From Paraglomus occultum (lineage: Eukaryota; Glomeromycota; Glomeromycetes; Paraglomerales; Paraglomeraceae): a stretch of 31,926 nt of DNA. The position numbers were made by a program, and so were the translations under genes. The stretch spans positions 1 to 31,926 of the forward strand of contig CAJVPJ010000255.1 in the NCBI GenBank assembly GCA_910592205.1, given 5' to 3'. The number at the start of each line of letters is the position of its first letter. Position 1 is the stretch's first letter. The notes under the pieces are model-generated. The model made no database searches. It was not told where the DNA came from and was given only the letters and a program-made list of their open reading frames with translations. Shown here piece after piece: positions 10,411 to 21,285 of this stretch.

Positions 10411-10478
10411 TTTATTCGGCAATGGACAAATTTCAGATGGGAATATATGTCAGTTCATAATGGACATATGCATACGTC

Positions 10479-11518
10479 AGTTTGAAATTTATGATCCATT
10501 CGGAATGGACGTATATGTCATAAAGACAATCAGGTAACGACATTATAAAGTATTTACGATATTTAGGTACTGCATATAAACGATGTACTGTATCAAATTA
10601 ACGTTACCACATTGAAGATCATAAGGGTGTTATGGCAGCAGCTTTGCGATAAGCGTTGAACAATTAGTCTTACATCCAATCTTGGTTAAATCGACGAAAT
10701 CAAGTGCCACAAAATAACGCTTAAACGATTATAGTATGACAGATTGTTACATGCTGGTAGCTATACATGTATATTGGACCCTGATCGTCAGTTAGTAAAC
10801 TAATAGAAAGTCCATGAGGAAATGAAATTATGCATGTTCTTGTATTGATTAGACCACGCCGCGTTATAGTCGTGAAAAGCTCTTCGGATAGTTTTCGATT
10901 TGAAAATGTCCATGATCTCACTCGTATTAAAATTCCCTTGTCTAACAGCATAACGGGAATGGTTTGCATGTTTACATATAGCGGCGACCAAAATTATGAT
11001 CAGAAAAAAATTTTATTCCACAGCCAGCATATATTAATATGTATTCAATAAGATGATTGGGCTTACTAATATTACTGTATTCGGCAACTGGCAATTGAGG
11101 TAAGGGGCATATGCATGGAATAAGGATTTTGCATAGAACGAATGATTTACATGCTATAGTTTATGTCGCACAATTAAGAGTAGCTTGATGCCCGATCAAA
11201 TTTGGAAATTAATGCCAAAATAGGTAGAAGCATCCGGGGCATCAATTTGATTCCCCCGAAGGGGATCGACTAAATTGGAAGTGTTTCCTTTTCGCATAGC
11301 TTAACCCTGAGAACCCATGGGTGTATTCCGATAATGACGTGTGATTGAAATACATGGCCTATAACGTGCAAGTATACAGGTGTTCGCTTATACAGCAATT
11401 GATATTAGTAGTGTCCACACAACAAACTGGTGGCTTAACATGATAATAGAACAACTTGAACAAACAATTAATCTAAATCTGACATACGTCTGTTCGGAAT
11501 GGACATAAATTTCAAACT
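10479..11518. repeat. Inverted repeat pair about 1.04 kb apart
   Basis: 10479-10520 (agtttgaaatttatgatcca...atatgtca) is matched in inverted orientation by 11480-11518 (tgacatacgtct...aatttcaaact), about 40 bases each with few mismatches. No clean target-site duplication or transposase frame is visible between them. It could be the edges of a degenerate element or a chance pairing of a local repeat; the motif aatggacRta also occurs at 10459. Confidence 0.55.
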
Positions 11519-11925
11519 CACATACAACGTCTATAAAATTTGCAACATCTCGCATTGATTGGTCCGATAATGATAATGATATTTATGTAGATATTGAAGG
11601 TGTTGATTATGAAGTAGATCTTAGGAATATAATAAGCATGTTTAATAAAAAACACTGTATCATGGTATTTTACAAGTATTCTACGTAACAACTCGATCAC
11701 AGTACCACGTTCCATAAGCTTCAAAATGGTGGAACCGGAGAACAATGGTGTAAATATTGTAATAAACCACGTGGCACTGTGCTAAAGGGAATATTTTAGT
11801 TCGATAAATACGGTAAACTGGTTTTTGATTTTCAAAACCTGCCGAAAGTTTATTCGAATTATTGTTTATTACCTATTTCTTTGAGGTTTTGCCATAAAAT
11901 TTTGTGTTATAGTTCTGCTAATTGA
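11509..11925 (+). pseudogene. Stop-broken coding relic with a CxxC-like motif
   Basis: One reading frame stays protein-like for 139 codons and is interrupted only by TAA at 11686-11688 and TAG at 11797-11799. The pieces read SRIDWSDNDNDIYVDIEG, then FHKLQNGGTGEQWCKYCNKP, then FDKYGKLVFDFQNLPKVYSN. Composition is balanced, with acidic, aromatic and Gly/Pro residues, unlike the Lys/Asn/Ile/Phe-heavy chance frames nearby. I do not recognise the family. No intron was found that would remove the stops, so a decayed gene or element-borne frame is the simplest reading. The start overlaps the right arm of the inverted repeat. Confidence 0.35.
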
Positions 11926-12267
11926 TGTTGTGGATTATTTATTATTTATCAAACCTTGCAGCAACATAATAAGGTGTTTTCTGTGTGATTGTATAAATTC
12001 TTTTTGTACGATCTTTTGTAAACAGGTGATGTGGAAAACAGAGAATAAGCTAACGCGGTTATTCAATGCATTATCATTCCACTGTTCATAGTAATTTATT
12101 GAGTTTGTTCTGTGGTTGTCATTACTTCTGCAGAACGCAGCGAACACCTCTCTTCGCTACGTAAATGGCCCATCAAAAAAACAGCGGGTGATGCTGCGGC
12201 AATTTTGTGCGACCACACAATTTACTATTTACGTGAGCATTAAAATTTGGGGTCATGAAAATTCGAG

Positions 12268-13510
12268 ATGTTCTCCACAAATAAAAAACGTCGACAAAAT
12301 TCCCAAAAGACCTTCGCTATCAAACGAAGGAAATCGACCGGGTAAGCATAGTTTCTCTCACATTTATTTATAGTAGTCCACATCCTAACAGTTTTCGCAA
12401 TAGTTCGACTTACGAGCCAACTGACTCGAATAAGGGGAAATCAAAGATTGTTACGGTAAAGGATGATCTAAAGCAAAACTGGAACAGTACTAATGCTTCA
12501 AGTAGCCATACAACGGATGAGACAAATACAGGAAAATTAACAAAGTATGTCGAGAAATTTCCAATCTAATACAGGTTCTATTATATTATGGTGCTTGCTT
12601 CCGATCTAATGATCACTGCTATCCTTTAGGGTTGGAAAATATATAGCAATAGACTGCGAAATGGTTGGAGTTGGATTCGAAGGTCAAAGATCAGCTCTTG
12701 CTAGAGTGAGCATTGTCAACTATAATGGAGTTGTTATTTATGATAAATATGTGCGGCCGATAGAACGAATTACAGATTTCAGAACAGAAATTAGTGGTAT
12801 AACTCCAAAGCTACTCGTTGATGGTAAGTCATAAATAACTATAGTTTGAATAACATGTATGAGGTACGTTGTTGTGGATGTCCACAGAGCATTGACGGAT
12901 TGTTCTACTCGTCGTCTTGATCTGGATGCAATATGCATTGAAACCCTCTATTATCACCGTCAATGCAGCACACGAATTCAAGCAAGTGCAACAAGAAGTG
13001 GCGGAATTGATAAAAAGCAAAATCGTTGTAGGTCATGCTTTACATCACGATTTCAAAGTAAGAACCGTCATCGTGTATAACAAAGTCTATAATATGTTTG
13101 CACGTTGCTCATAGTTCTCTTCGCGACTAATTAGGCTCTCCTATTAGATCACCCTCGTATGATGACAAGAGATACATCAATTTACCGAATTTTTCGAACA
13201 AAGTACGCGCGAGGTAAACCGCCCTCACTAAAGAAACTTGCTCAAGAAGAGTTGGGATTAACTATACAAGAAAACAAACATTCGTCGGTGAGTTATTCGG
13301 CAACAACGTTTTCCAGTTGCATTCGGTAAATTATCGTTGATCGTTCATGGTAATGATATTTATTGAACAAAACAGGTTGAGGATGCAAAGATTTGTATGC
13401 TACTATTTCGAAAACATAAGCACGAGTGGGAACAATCAATATTTACAAAGACACACAGAGTAGCCAAAAAATCCAAATCAAATCAAGCAAGGGAGCAGCA
13501 TACAGTTTAA
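12268..13510 (+). CDS. REX4: RNA exonuclease 4, DEDDh 3'-5' exonuclease
   Basis: Six exons: 12268-12341, 12404-12544, 12630-12823, 12969-13057, 13135-13287 and 13376-13510 (786 nt, 261 aa), with all junctions in frame. REX4 is a nuclear/nucleolar 3'-5' exonuclease linked to pre-rRNA processing. The N-terminus is short and basic ([16 protein letters not shown]), as in nucleolar members. The DEDDh exonuclease domain covers about 73-240: Exo I is [10 protein letters not shown] with D80 and E82, Exo II is VGHALHHD with D164, and Exo III is HSSVEDA with H215 and D220, so all five catalytic residues are present. After exon 3 (ITPKLLVDG) the frame continues in [14 protein letters not shown], as the family predicts. 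Intron 1 could instead end at AACAG 12 bases earlier, adding four residues. Same strand as HIBCH, 236 bp upstream of it. Confidence 0.95.
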
Positions 13511-13746
13511 ATGATAAACGTAGCTAAATAATTAACTTGATTTATATAGTAGCTGTTTTACGTTTATCAATAGACAGTTGTGTCGTTAAGTTCCAGTTCA
13601 GTTTAATGCGTATAATTAATACAAGATGTCAAGTCCTTGATCCATATTAATATTACTGTATTAGTGATCTACATCGATAAGATCTGCATCGTCCAATTGA
13701 CGAAGTTGACGTTTTTTTTGTCCCTCTCTTACGTTCGATATACGCA

Positions 13747-15939
13747 ATGAATCAAAGAGCGTTTTCCTTATTCTCTTCCCTAAGAAACAGAAAGTACCAG
13801 ATAGGTTCCATATTACGAAATGCTAAAGTGAGTTAACCCCAACATATAGCATTATAAGGAAATGATGATTTATGATCCGTAGAATTTAATCTACTATCAT
13901 TCTACGATACCTTGAATTGAATGATATGGCTATCGCTTCTTTATATTATGTAAGATGTCATTGGTAACCTCTAATGCTAAAACAGAACTTGCCAGAGTAT
14001 TTCCTGGAACACCAGAGGTATTTTTTCCCTTTATTTTCTCCTAGCTGTTTGCCCATGTAATTGAACAGAGTTTATTAATGCTGGGCGGCTTGTTTCCGCA
14101 GGTTGATGTTATTCATCGCAGAATACTAGGGAGCCGAATGTTTATCTTGAACAAACCAGACAAGTTGAATGCGTTGGATTTGAGTATGGTTAGAAATATG
14201 ACCCCTCAGTTACAGGTCAGTCGTAATGAATCCATTTGATCGCAATGCTATTACGCTGGACAGCCTCTAACTTCGACGTAATTAGGCATGGAATGAGTCT
14301 GATCTGTGTAAAGTTATAATCATTAAAGGTGCTGGTGACAAAGCCTTCTGTGCTGGCGGAGATGTAACGAGTAAGTGAAAAAGGAAAGCGAAACCTACAA
14401 ATTTATTACGCAAAGAAGCTAATTGTTTGCGAAATTTATCCGTCTAGGCGTTGTGAGATTGGCAGAACAAGAAAAGACAGAGACGACGGAAGAAGGGAAT
14501 GCTCTGCGGTTTTTTGAAGAAGAATATCAGCTCAATCATTTAATTGCAACGCTCGACAAACCATATGTGGCGTTACTGAATGGCATTACAAGTACTGTTT
14601 CGCAGCCTGCCTAATTTCGACTTTAGTTAACGGTCCTTTACCTGATCACACTGTGGATTTTATAGTGGGCGGTGGTTTTGGTCTTTCGGTTCATGGTTCG
14701 TTTAGAGTGGCAACCGAGAACACAGTTTTTGCTATGCCTGAGACAGCCATTGGATTATTCCCTGACGTTGGGGGATCGTTCTATCTACCCAGAATGGATG
14801 GAGAAGTCGGCACGTATCTTGCTCTAACCGGAAATAGGCTATTCGGGCTTGATGTATTGTAAGTGACTAACCAGAATCGATTTCAGAAAATATATTTTAA
14901 CTAAAGCTTTGCATAGCTTTTCGGGTATCGCGACGCACTATGTACCGTCTGAACGGTTACCTCATTTAGAAGATCGTTTGAGCGAACTAGAGAGTGATGA
15001 TCATGAGGTAATTAACGCTGCTATTGAAGATTTTGTTGAAAAACCAGAGCCGAATTATCGATATGCTCTTGGTGGACAGATTCGTGAATCTATTGACAGG
15101 TAGAGACATTGAAGGGAGCAGTGATTTACTCGTAGCTGTGTTTCATTTTACTTAACGATCGTTTCGAATTTATGCCCAGATGTTTCAAATATAACTCTGT
15201 CAGTGAAATCGTGGAGGCGTTGGAAAAAGAGGACAGCGGTTGGGCTCTAGAGACAAAAGAAGTTCTGTCTCGAATGTCCCCAACCAGTTTAAAGGTGGTT
15301 TTTTGTTTTAACAAAGCATTATATTTGAAAACGTACTCTTTGCAATGAAGATTGGTAAAGTTGACGGGTATATATTATAGGTAACTCTACGAGAACTGCG
15401 GCTTGGTAAAAGAATGACGATTACCGATTGTTTGCAGATGGAATACGGTCTGGTGAACAAATTCTTGGTAAGATGATCTGTTTAAGCCCTATTCTGTGTA
15501 CTTGGTTTCATCTGTTTTAATCCCAAAGCTGTTCACTTTCCAGGAGAAATCAGATTTTAAAGAAGGTGTTAGAGCGCGCCTAATTGACAAGACTGATGCG
15601 CCTCGATGGGATCCTCCCAGTCTCTCAAAAGTTATTGATAAAGATATCGAAGATTTCTATTTCAAATCAACAAATGATAAAATACTTAATTTCTTAAATT
15701 TAAAATCATTCGAGAATTATCCGTATGCTCGCTTCGGTCTCCCAACTGAAGACGATATCCGCAAATTGGTCACCGGTGAACTACCTGATGCTGGAGCAAT
15801 AGGAATGACTGAAGAGGAGATTGTTGACTTCTTTTTAAAGGAAAATAGGGGTAAAATAGGTACAAGAGAAAAAGTATCCGAGGTTTTAAGAAGGAAAACA
15901 GTCGAGATCGGAAGCAGAGCCCTTAAATGGGTCGATTAA
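13747..15939 (+). CDS. HIBCH: 3-hydroxyisobutyryl-CoA hydrolase, mitochondrial
   Basis: Ten exons: 13747-13827, 13955-14017, 14102-14215, 14286-14370, 14448-14591, 14666-14858, 14917-15099, 15180-15294, 15381-15467 and 15544-15939 (1461 nt, 486 aa). The enzyme hydrolyses 3-hydroxyisobutyryl-CoA in valine breakdown in the mitochondrial matrix. Exon 1 encodes an Arg/Ser-rich, acid-free leader ([16 protein letters not shown]) that looks like a targeting peptide. The crotonase fold follows: [13 protein letters not shown], then [14 protein letters not shown] (CoA-binding and oxyanion-hole region), then [15 protein letters not shown], then [13 protein letters not shown], with the conserved acidic residues E188 and D196. 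MSPTSLK and [12 protein letters not shown] complete the HIBCH-specific C-terminal half, which separates it from enoyl-CoA hydratases. An AATAAA at 16036-16041 probably serves this gene. Starting instead at the ATG at 13955 would lose the leader, so 13747 is preferred. Confidence 0.95.
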
Positions 15940-16035
15940 GAGTGATAGCAAAAGATTAATTAGACCAATAATGAGAGGAGACAATCGATAGACCTAGTGA
16001 AGAGACTAATGAAAAATTATAAAACCCCCCAACTC

Positions 16036-16041
16036 AATAAA
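16036..16041 (+). promoter_or_regulatory. Poly(A) signal for HIBCH
   Basis: A canonical AATAAA about 97 bases after the HIBCH stop and 130 bases before the SDHAF4 start. Assigned by position; not tested. Confidence 0.5.
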
Positions 16042-16170
16042 AGTAATCTCAATTAATAATATTAGTGAAAGTTTGACATTTATTTAATTTTATCTGACGT
16101 ACAGAAGTGATGACCAATCGCAAACTACTTAAAGGTACGACTCAATTTCCCTATCTATCATAAATTAAAG

Positions 16171-16503
16171 ATGCGCATTTTCTTGAGAATCTCTACTACG
16201 CCGACAAGATTATCTCTTTACCCGATCCGCTTTCTCACCATTCCCAGTAGATTCGAGCGGCCAGGACCGCTACCGCTTGGTGATCCAGAAGAACAGAAAG
16301 AATTTGAAGAACTTGTCAAGAAACAACACTTGGTAGCGACAGCAGACGATGAAGAGCGGTTGACCCATCCTGATATGCGAACCGAGCCACCACCAGAGTT
16401 CGAAGGAGACAAGAATCCTGTCACAGGTGAAATCGGAGGACCCAAAACAGACCCTTTAGTACATGGAGACTGGAGTTATGGAAGTAAGGTCACCGATTTT
16501 TAG
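16171..16503 (+). CDS. SDHAF4: Succinate dehydrogenase assembly factor 4
   Basis: A single exon of 110 aa, a normal size for this family (DUF1674; yeast Sdh8). SDHAF4 acts in the mitochondrial matrix, binding the flavinylated SDHA subunit and promoting assembly of complex II. The first 25 or so residues (MRIFLRISTTPTRLSLYPIR) are Arg/Ser/Thr-rich without acids, as expected for import. A charged middle follows (EEQKEFEELVKKQ). The C-terminus carries the family signature: NPVTGEIGGPKTDPLVHGDW (83-102), then a short linker and the terminal VTDF. The gene starts 231 bp after HIBCH on the same strand; both products work in mitochondria, but they have separate starts and a poly(A) signal lies between them. 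Confidence 0.93.
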   Translation: MRIFLRISTTPTRLSLYPIRFLTIPSRFERPGPLPLGDPEEQKEFEELVKKQHLVATADDEERLTHPDMRTEPPPEFEGDKNPVTGEIGGPKTDPLVHGDWSYGSKVTDF

Positions 16504-18612
16504 CATTCAAATATTGGTGGTGGTCTTTTTGGCAACCAGTTATTAAGGTATACAGTCATTATTAATGGAGTAATCAACTCTAGTAGTTGCATAACTAATG
16601 CTTGGTTTCTTAACAGAAATCTATTAACATGTGATTTTGAGAGAGCGAGGTGACAAGCTATACTCGGAAGTTGAAAGCTTTTGACAAATACGATTAGGTT
16701 CTGTCTAATAATGCTACTACTAATGCTAACGAGTCTAAATAAAGTAGCCCTTATAGTATGCGACGTCTTTACCGACAATAATATATACTAGTAATGAACA
16801 AGACCCCCCTTATATTTGCTGACTCCAACCGAAACAATATTAATTTTTGTTCCCGGAGAGAACGCGTTATTATCAATCATAACTGAATGTAACCTGTCCC
16901 TACATGCTAATGCATGCTCTCACATATAATGTCAATATAATCTAACTACAGAAAGCAGTCCAGGTTCATTAATACGTCGGCCAAAGATTTCATTAGTCGA
17001 TAATTTCATTGATGATATTTTACCCAGCCCCCGCAACGCTACTGTCTAAGGCTAAGCGTATATGTGGCGTGTATATGCTAAATGCGGGGCAAATTAAAAA
17101 CAAATTACAGGTAATCGTGTGACTATTTGCGATCCTAAGCTTTGCTGTTTCAAAAATAAGAAAATCTGGTCAATATCGGACTAGTAAACTCCGTCTATCT
17201 AACGAAGCTTAAGTTTTGTACGATTGTTGTCTGAAAGACGCCTTGTCGCCAAGAAAAAATAACAGATTACTGACGTAATGGCAAATAAGATTTGTCGCAT
17301 TACTAATAAGCTAATAAGCTTTGTACCAGATTCATCTATTTTTGTGATAACAACCATTAGTAGACGTCGTCGGCTTTAAAATACGTAATTACGTACATCT
17401 TTTCCTCATTGTTTAACATATAATACCTCATCGGTACAGTTTGTTTCTTTAAGGCGGCCGTGGACTTTCCACATGGAGACTGTTGTGTAACTCGCATTCC
17501 CAAAAATAAATTTCATACTATTGATGTTGTATCAGATGTTGACTTGATATTCAAAAGTCATTTACAGAATGGCTAAAGGTAATTTGTTGTGCTGTATGAT
17601 AAACCGTTGTCAATAACAACGGCTAATAATAGAAAACGCTAGGGGGCAATTTCATGTAATAAAATTAGCATAATAACAAAAAAACCATTGGAATCTTCGT
17701 TAAAGTGTTATGCGGAGGTTCAGCATATAATGTATTTAATTTGCTGTATTATTCGGTATCGACGCAAATGAATTAGAATTTATTGGTGACGGCAATCTTC
17801 TTACATAAGTACAGTATTGATTGCTTCCACCAATGTTAACTACTCAAACAAACCTGAATGCAATAAATGCTAAAATAACATTATAATTAGGTTGAGAAAC
17901 AATTTGAAACAAATTTATTGATCTGTAAATTTTGTTTATTTCTCACCCCTCGATGCCGTACATTATATGTTTCAGTCGCTTAAAGTACGACAATGTTAGC
18001 ATTTTAAGCTAAGCGTCTATGCGCTGTACAGTAAAAATTGGATATACCTTTCCCATGTAATATTACACAATACTAATATTAGATTGTGTCTGTGGCGTTA
18101 GAAACTTTATAGAATCTTGGAAGTGAAGGTTCTAACCCAAATTAGTACAAGGATAATGGTAACCGTTCGGTTTTTACTTTTTCTCTCCCTTTAGCGTAAC
18201 CATTGAATTCATTTGCGCCAGGGGAGGCAAAAGTTACGGAATAAGGTTAAACAAATCCAGTAAACTATTTTTGAACAAAGAACGAACACCAATTAAATCT
18301 AGTATGAAAAACTTGCAAATTAAAAAACGAATTAACGAACCAGATGTTGAATTTTAGGAAAAAGAAAAGAGTATCTTGAAAATTTTTTATATGCAACCGA
18401 ATTAATTGCTCTGACTAATCTGATATCCGAAAAACCAGGGTTTATATGCTCTGGCAAATGTTAATAAAAATATGTGCGCATAGTGTTATCTGTGTTAATG
18501 TTACATTCATAATTGCTATGGTTTCACGGAAATGAAAACCTGATCTGGTATACGTGTCTCAATTTGGCATGGTCTGAATTTCAGATTTGTATAAAATTGA
18601 GTGAGCTGTCCA
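16504..18612. other. Spacer, nothing identified
   Basis: About 2.1 kb of AT-rich sequence between SDHAF4 and the acyltransferase gene. No domain-like frame, tRNA-like box or clear transposon end was seen. The short block gctaagcgt-tatg occurs twice (about 17051 and 18009) with little extension. The minus-strand frame at 16500-16778 has no recognisable content. Confidence 0.5.
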
Positions 18613-18672
18613 CATACCACGCATACATACCATACTATACTTATACCATACCATATCGTACCATACATACCA
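18613..18672 (+). repeat. CATAC/ATACC short repeat just upstream of the acyltransferase start
   Basis: A run of about seven imperfect ATACC/CATAC motifs ends about 8 bases before the chosen ATG at 18681. It would lie in the 5' leader or core promoter. The frame stays open through it by chance, producing a Tyr/Thr/Pro-rich extension that I do not count as protein. Confidence 0.6.
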
Positions 18673-18680
18673 CAATTTCC

Positions 18681-20233
18681 ATGGAAAAATCCAATTTAAA
18701 AGTAGCTCGTCCACTCGGTAACCTAGAAAGGCTATTTACCATAAGGCAGGCCATAGGTTATTACACAAACATTTGTGCCACTGTCCGTTATCAATGTAAA
18801 GATCTTTTTATGCTCGCTTCCGTCGGTAGAGTGACTGAATTAAATGACAACACAACGAATCAACTACGTCCGGTCGTCTATGGCATACTCACGGAACTTC
18901 TTCTTAAGGAACCAGCATTGTCAAAGGGCATAAAAGGCCCAATGACTAAGCGACCACTATATGTTCATATTCCAACAATTGATTTATCTCGACAAGTACG
19001 TTTTGCCGCCATATGTTCGGATGAGCAACTGGAAAAAATGTTAGAGGAAGAACATAAAATACCATTGGATCATTCGATTGAGACCAATCCATTATGGCGA
19101 ATAGTGTTCGGGATAAACATTGAACACGCCTACGAAATAAGTGTTACATTTTGTTGGCATCATAGTATTGGCGACGGAATGAGTGCGCATGTTTTACATT
19201 CATTGTTTTACAATGCGCTGAAGAAAGTGATCGACAATCAAAATGATTTATCAAGTATTTCACCAATGATTGATGTTCCCTATGCCCCTATGTTTAAGCC
19301 ATTGGAAGAGACCGTAGATATTGAACCATCAGTTGGATTAATTCTGAAAGAAGTATTTAACGAATTTTTGCTGCCAACTTTCATGAAAACAACACCAAAG
19401 CATTACGTTGGAGACGTTCACGCTATGAAAATTAATGATTTCAATACTTCATTAAAAATCGTATCGATCAATCAAGATGAATTTAGATCCATAAAATTGG
19501 TATCGAAACAGCAAAAGACGTCGATTCATGCAATTCTTCATACTGCGCTTATACTATCAGCTTATCGATATCTCAGTTCAGAAAACGATAATGCCAAAAT
19601 GGTATCGACAGATACGCCAATATCCCTTAGACCGTATGGTATTGTACCCATAACTAAACCCACTCTGGGTGTATATGTCAGTAAATTTCACTACGCGGCT
19701 TCAACAAAAGATATTGACACAGGATTTTGGAATCTTGCAAAAAACTACAAATACAAACTGATGAAAGGCATGAAGACATCGATTCAATACGTGGGATTAT
19801 TAAAATTCTTATCCAACAACACTGCCGGATGGGAGGAATTTTTGTCAAAGAAAAGGAAAGTAGAACCCATGGGAAGGGTGGCATCCTTGGATGTATCCAA
19901 TATCAATATATGGAAACCAAGTGAAGATGAAGATGAAGATAAAAGAATAAAAATACAGGATTTTCTATTTTCCCAGTCAGCAAATGTGAGTAAAAATGTA
20001 ACCTGCATTTATTGATGTCCATCAGTTATTAACATATCAGTTTTGTTTAGGTTACTGGACCAGCAATAATGGTTAATATAGGCACTTATGGTGACAAACT
20101 TAACTTCACTGTTGCCTATCAAGAAGGTGCTATTGAACCAAAAGAAAAAATTAACAAATTCATCGATGGGGTTAAATTTATATTGACAACAATAGCGAAA
20201 GAAGGTGATTGGAAAGGAGAATGGAAAGAATAG
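18681..20233 (+). CDS. Alcohol O-acetyltransferase-like (condensation-fold) acyltransferase
   Basis: Two exons, 18681-19985 and 20051-20233, separated by a 65-nt GTGAGT...TTTAG phase 0 intron; 495 aa. The N-terminus ARPLGNLERLFTIRQAIGYY is typical of the fungal alcohol-acetyltransferase family (AATase, PF07247), which supports this start over the longer upstream frame. The catalytic motif HHxxxDG is intact as HHSIGDG at 160-166, in the CAT/NRPS-condensation fold that transfers acyl groups from CoA to alcohols or amines. A second conserved part, around residues 445-460 in exon 2 (VNIGTYGDKLNFTVAYQEG), matches the C-terminal strand region of the fold. No signal peptide or membrane helix is evident, so it is probably cytosolic. 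The substrate cannot be deduced: the family includes ester-forming acetyltransferases and enzymes acting on secondary metabolites. It stands alone with no biosynthetic neighbours. Confidence 0.85.
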
Positions 20234-21285
20234 TATTTTATGGAAAAATTGAATAATGTTTCAAGCATGTCATGTAATAACGGAACGGCTTTAATCTGAG
20301 ACGTTTGGTAAATATAAATTAAATATAATTTTGGTGGGAAAGCGAGCAAATATATGTTATAATAAGGAAAGTTTGTTTGTATAGTATACATATCGATTAC
20401 ATCAGTAAAGGCTTTATATTTGATATCAATACTTTATATAAAATATTATACTCAAACTTGATAAAACAACGCGTGTAAATCATTGAGATTTTACTTAAAG
20501 TAAGACTCTCTTTCGTCTAGATAAGTTCAACGTGTATTCACGCAGTTGGTGTTTCACGCTGCAACTCCAAATCTTAAAGTCTAACTTTTATTCATTTAAT
20601 TCAGAATTATTGATAATCCAATGTCTATCACAAAATTATACACTATTATGCGAAAGATATAGTAACGATTATTATGTTTAGAGATTGGATCGCTCACCGT
20701 ATAGTATATCTTTGTGAAGAAAATTATTAATTGATGACGACGTAATCAAGAACATATAATAATAAGCTAGCGTACACATATGCTATTACCAGAGATTAAA
20801 TAAAATTCAAAACTTTGACGCAAATACGTGTGTAATAACAAAATGTATTAACTTGCCAAATACGTAAACACAATAGACAGATATACTCGTTATCTAACCG
20901 TTCACTATAACTATTGCCCAATCGATTATTTAATCGATAATTCTGCACCAACTTGACTACAATCTTTGTTACGTATATAACTTCGCTTATGAGTCGACTG
21001 TGTTGAAGCAACGAAATTATATATGCCAGAGTGTCAGTAAAACTCGGGGAAGGCGTTCACCAACATTATCGTTATTTCGAAGTTATCCTTTTTTGGTAGC
21101 TAATTGTCACCGGACGAAATGTCAATATTCAAATTGATCGACAAGAATGCACTTTAATCACGTGAAAATGGTCAAATCAAATTGATGTATTCTACATAAG
21201 GCAACTATGCAAAGAAACAAAAAGCAAGTTACAACCGTATATTCTCAAAATTTTTAACATCCTTCTCACACTCTCAAACAGGATC
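20234..21285. other. Spacer, nothing identified
   Basis: About 1.05 kb of AT-rich sequence between the acyltransferase gene and PRP19, including the presumed PRP19 promoter. A short block near 21049-21076 (accaacattatcgttatttcgaagttatcc) resembles 6858-6886 in the flank of copy B, but the match is too short to call an element. Confidence 0.5.

Larger units (their letters stand above)
9910..12267. other. Spacer with dispersed and inverted repeats and a coding relic
   Basis: Between the ML gene and REX4. It holds a second member of the dispersed flank repeat (10257-10410), an inverted repeat pair (10479-10520 and 11480-11518) and a broken coding segment (11509-11925). A 63-codon minus-strand frame at 10800-10991 (NHSRYAVRQGNF, MDIFKSKTIRRAFHDY) has protein-like composition but no recognisable family and no splice partner that I can support. 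Confidence 0.45.

Noticed and set aside
11247-11268. Small hairpin tcccc-cgaa-gggga
   Set aside because: The stem is only five pairs with a mismatch next to it. Too short to call a terminator or element end in a eukaryotic spacer.
17026-17087. Short inverted repeat ccccgca...tgcgggg
   Set aside because: Seven-base arms about 50 bp apart are expected by chance, with no flanking duplication or further pairing.
18513-18680. N-terminal extension of the acyltransferase frame
   Set aside because: The extension crosses the ATACC repeat and gives low-complexity Tyr/Thr/Ile sequence. The family-like N-terminus begins at the ATG at 18681.
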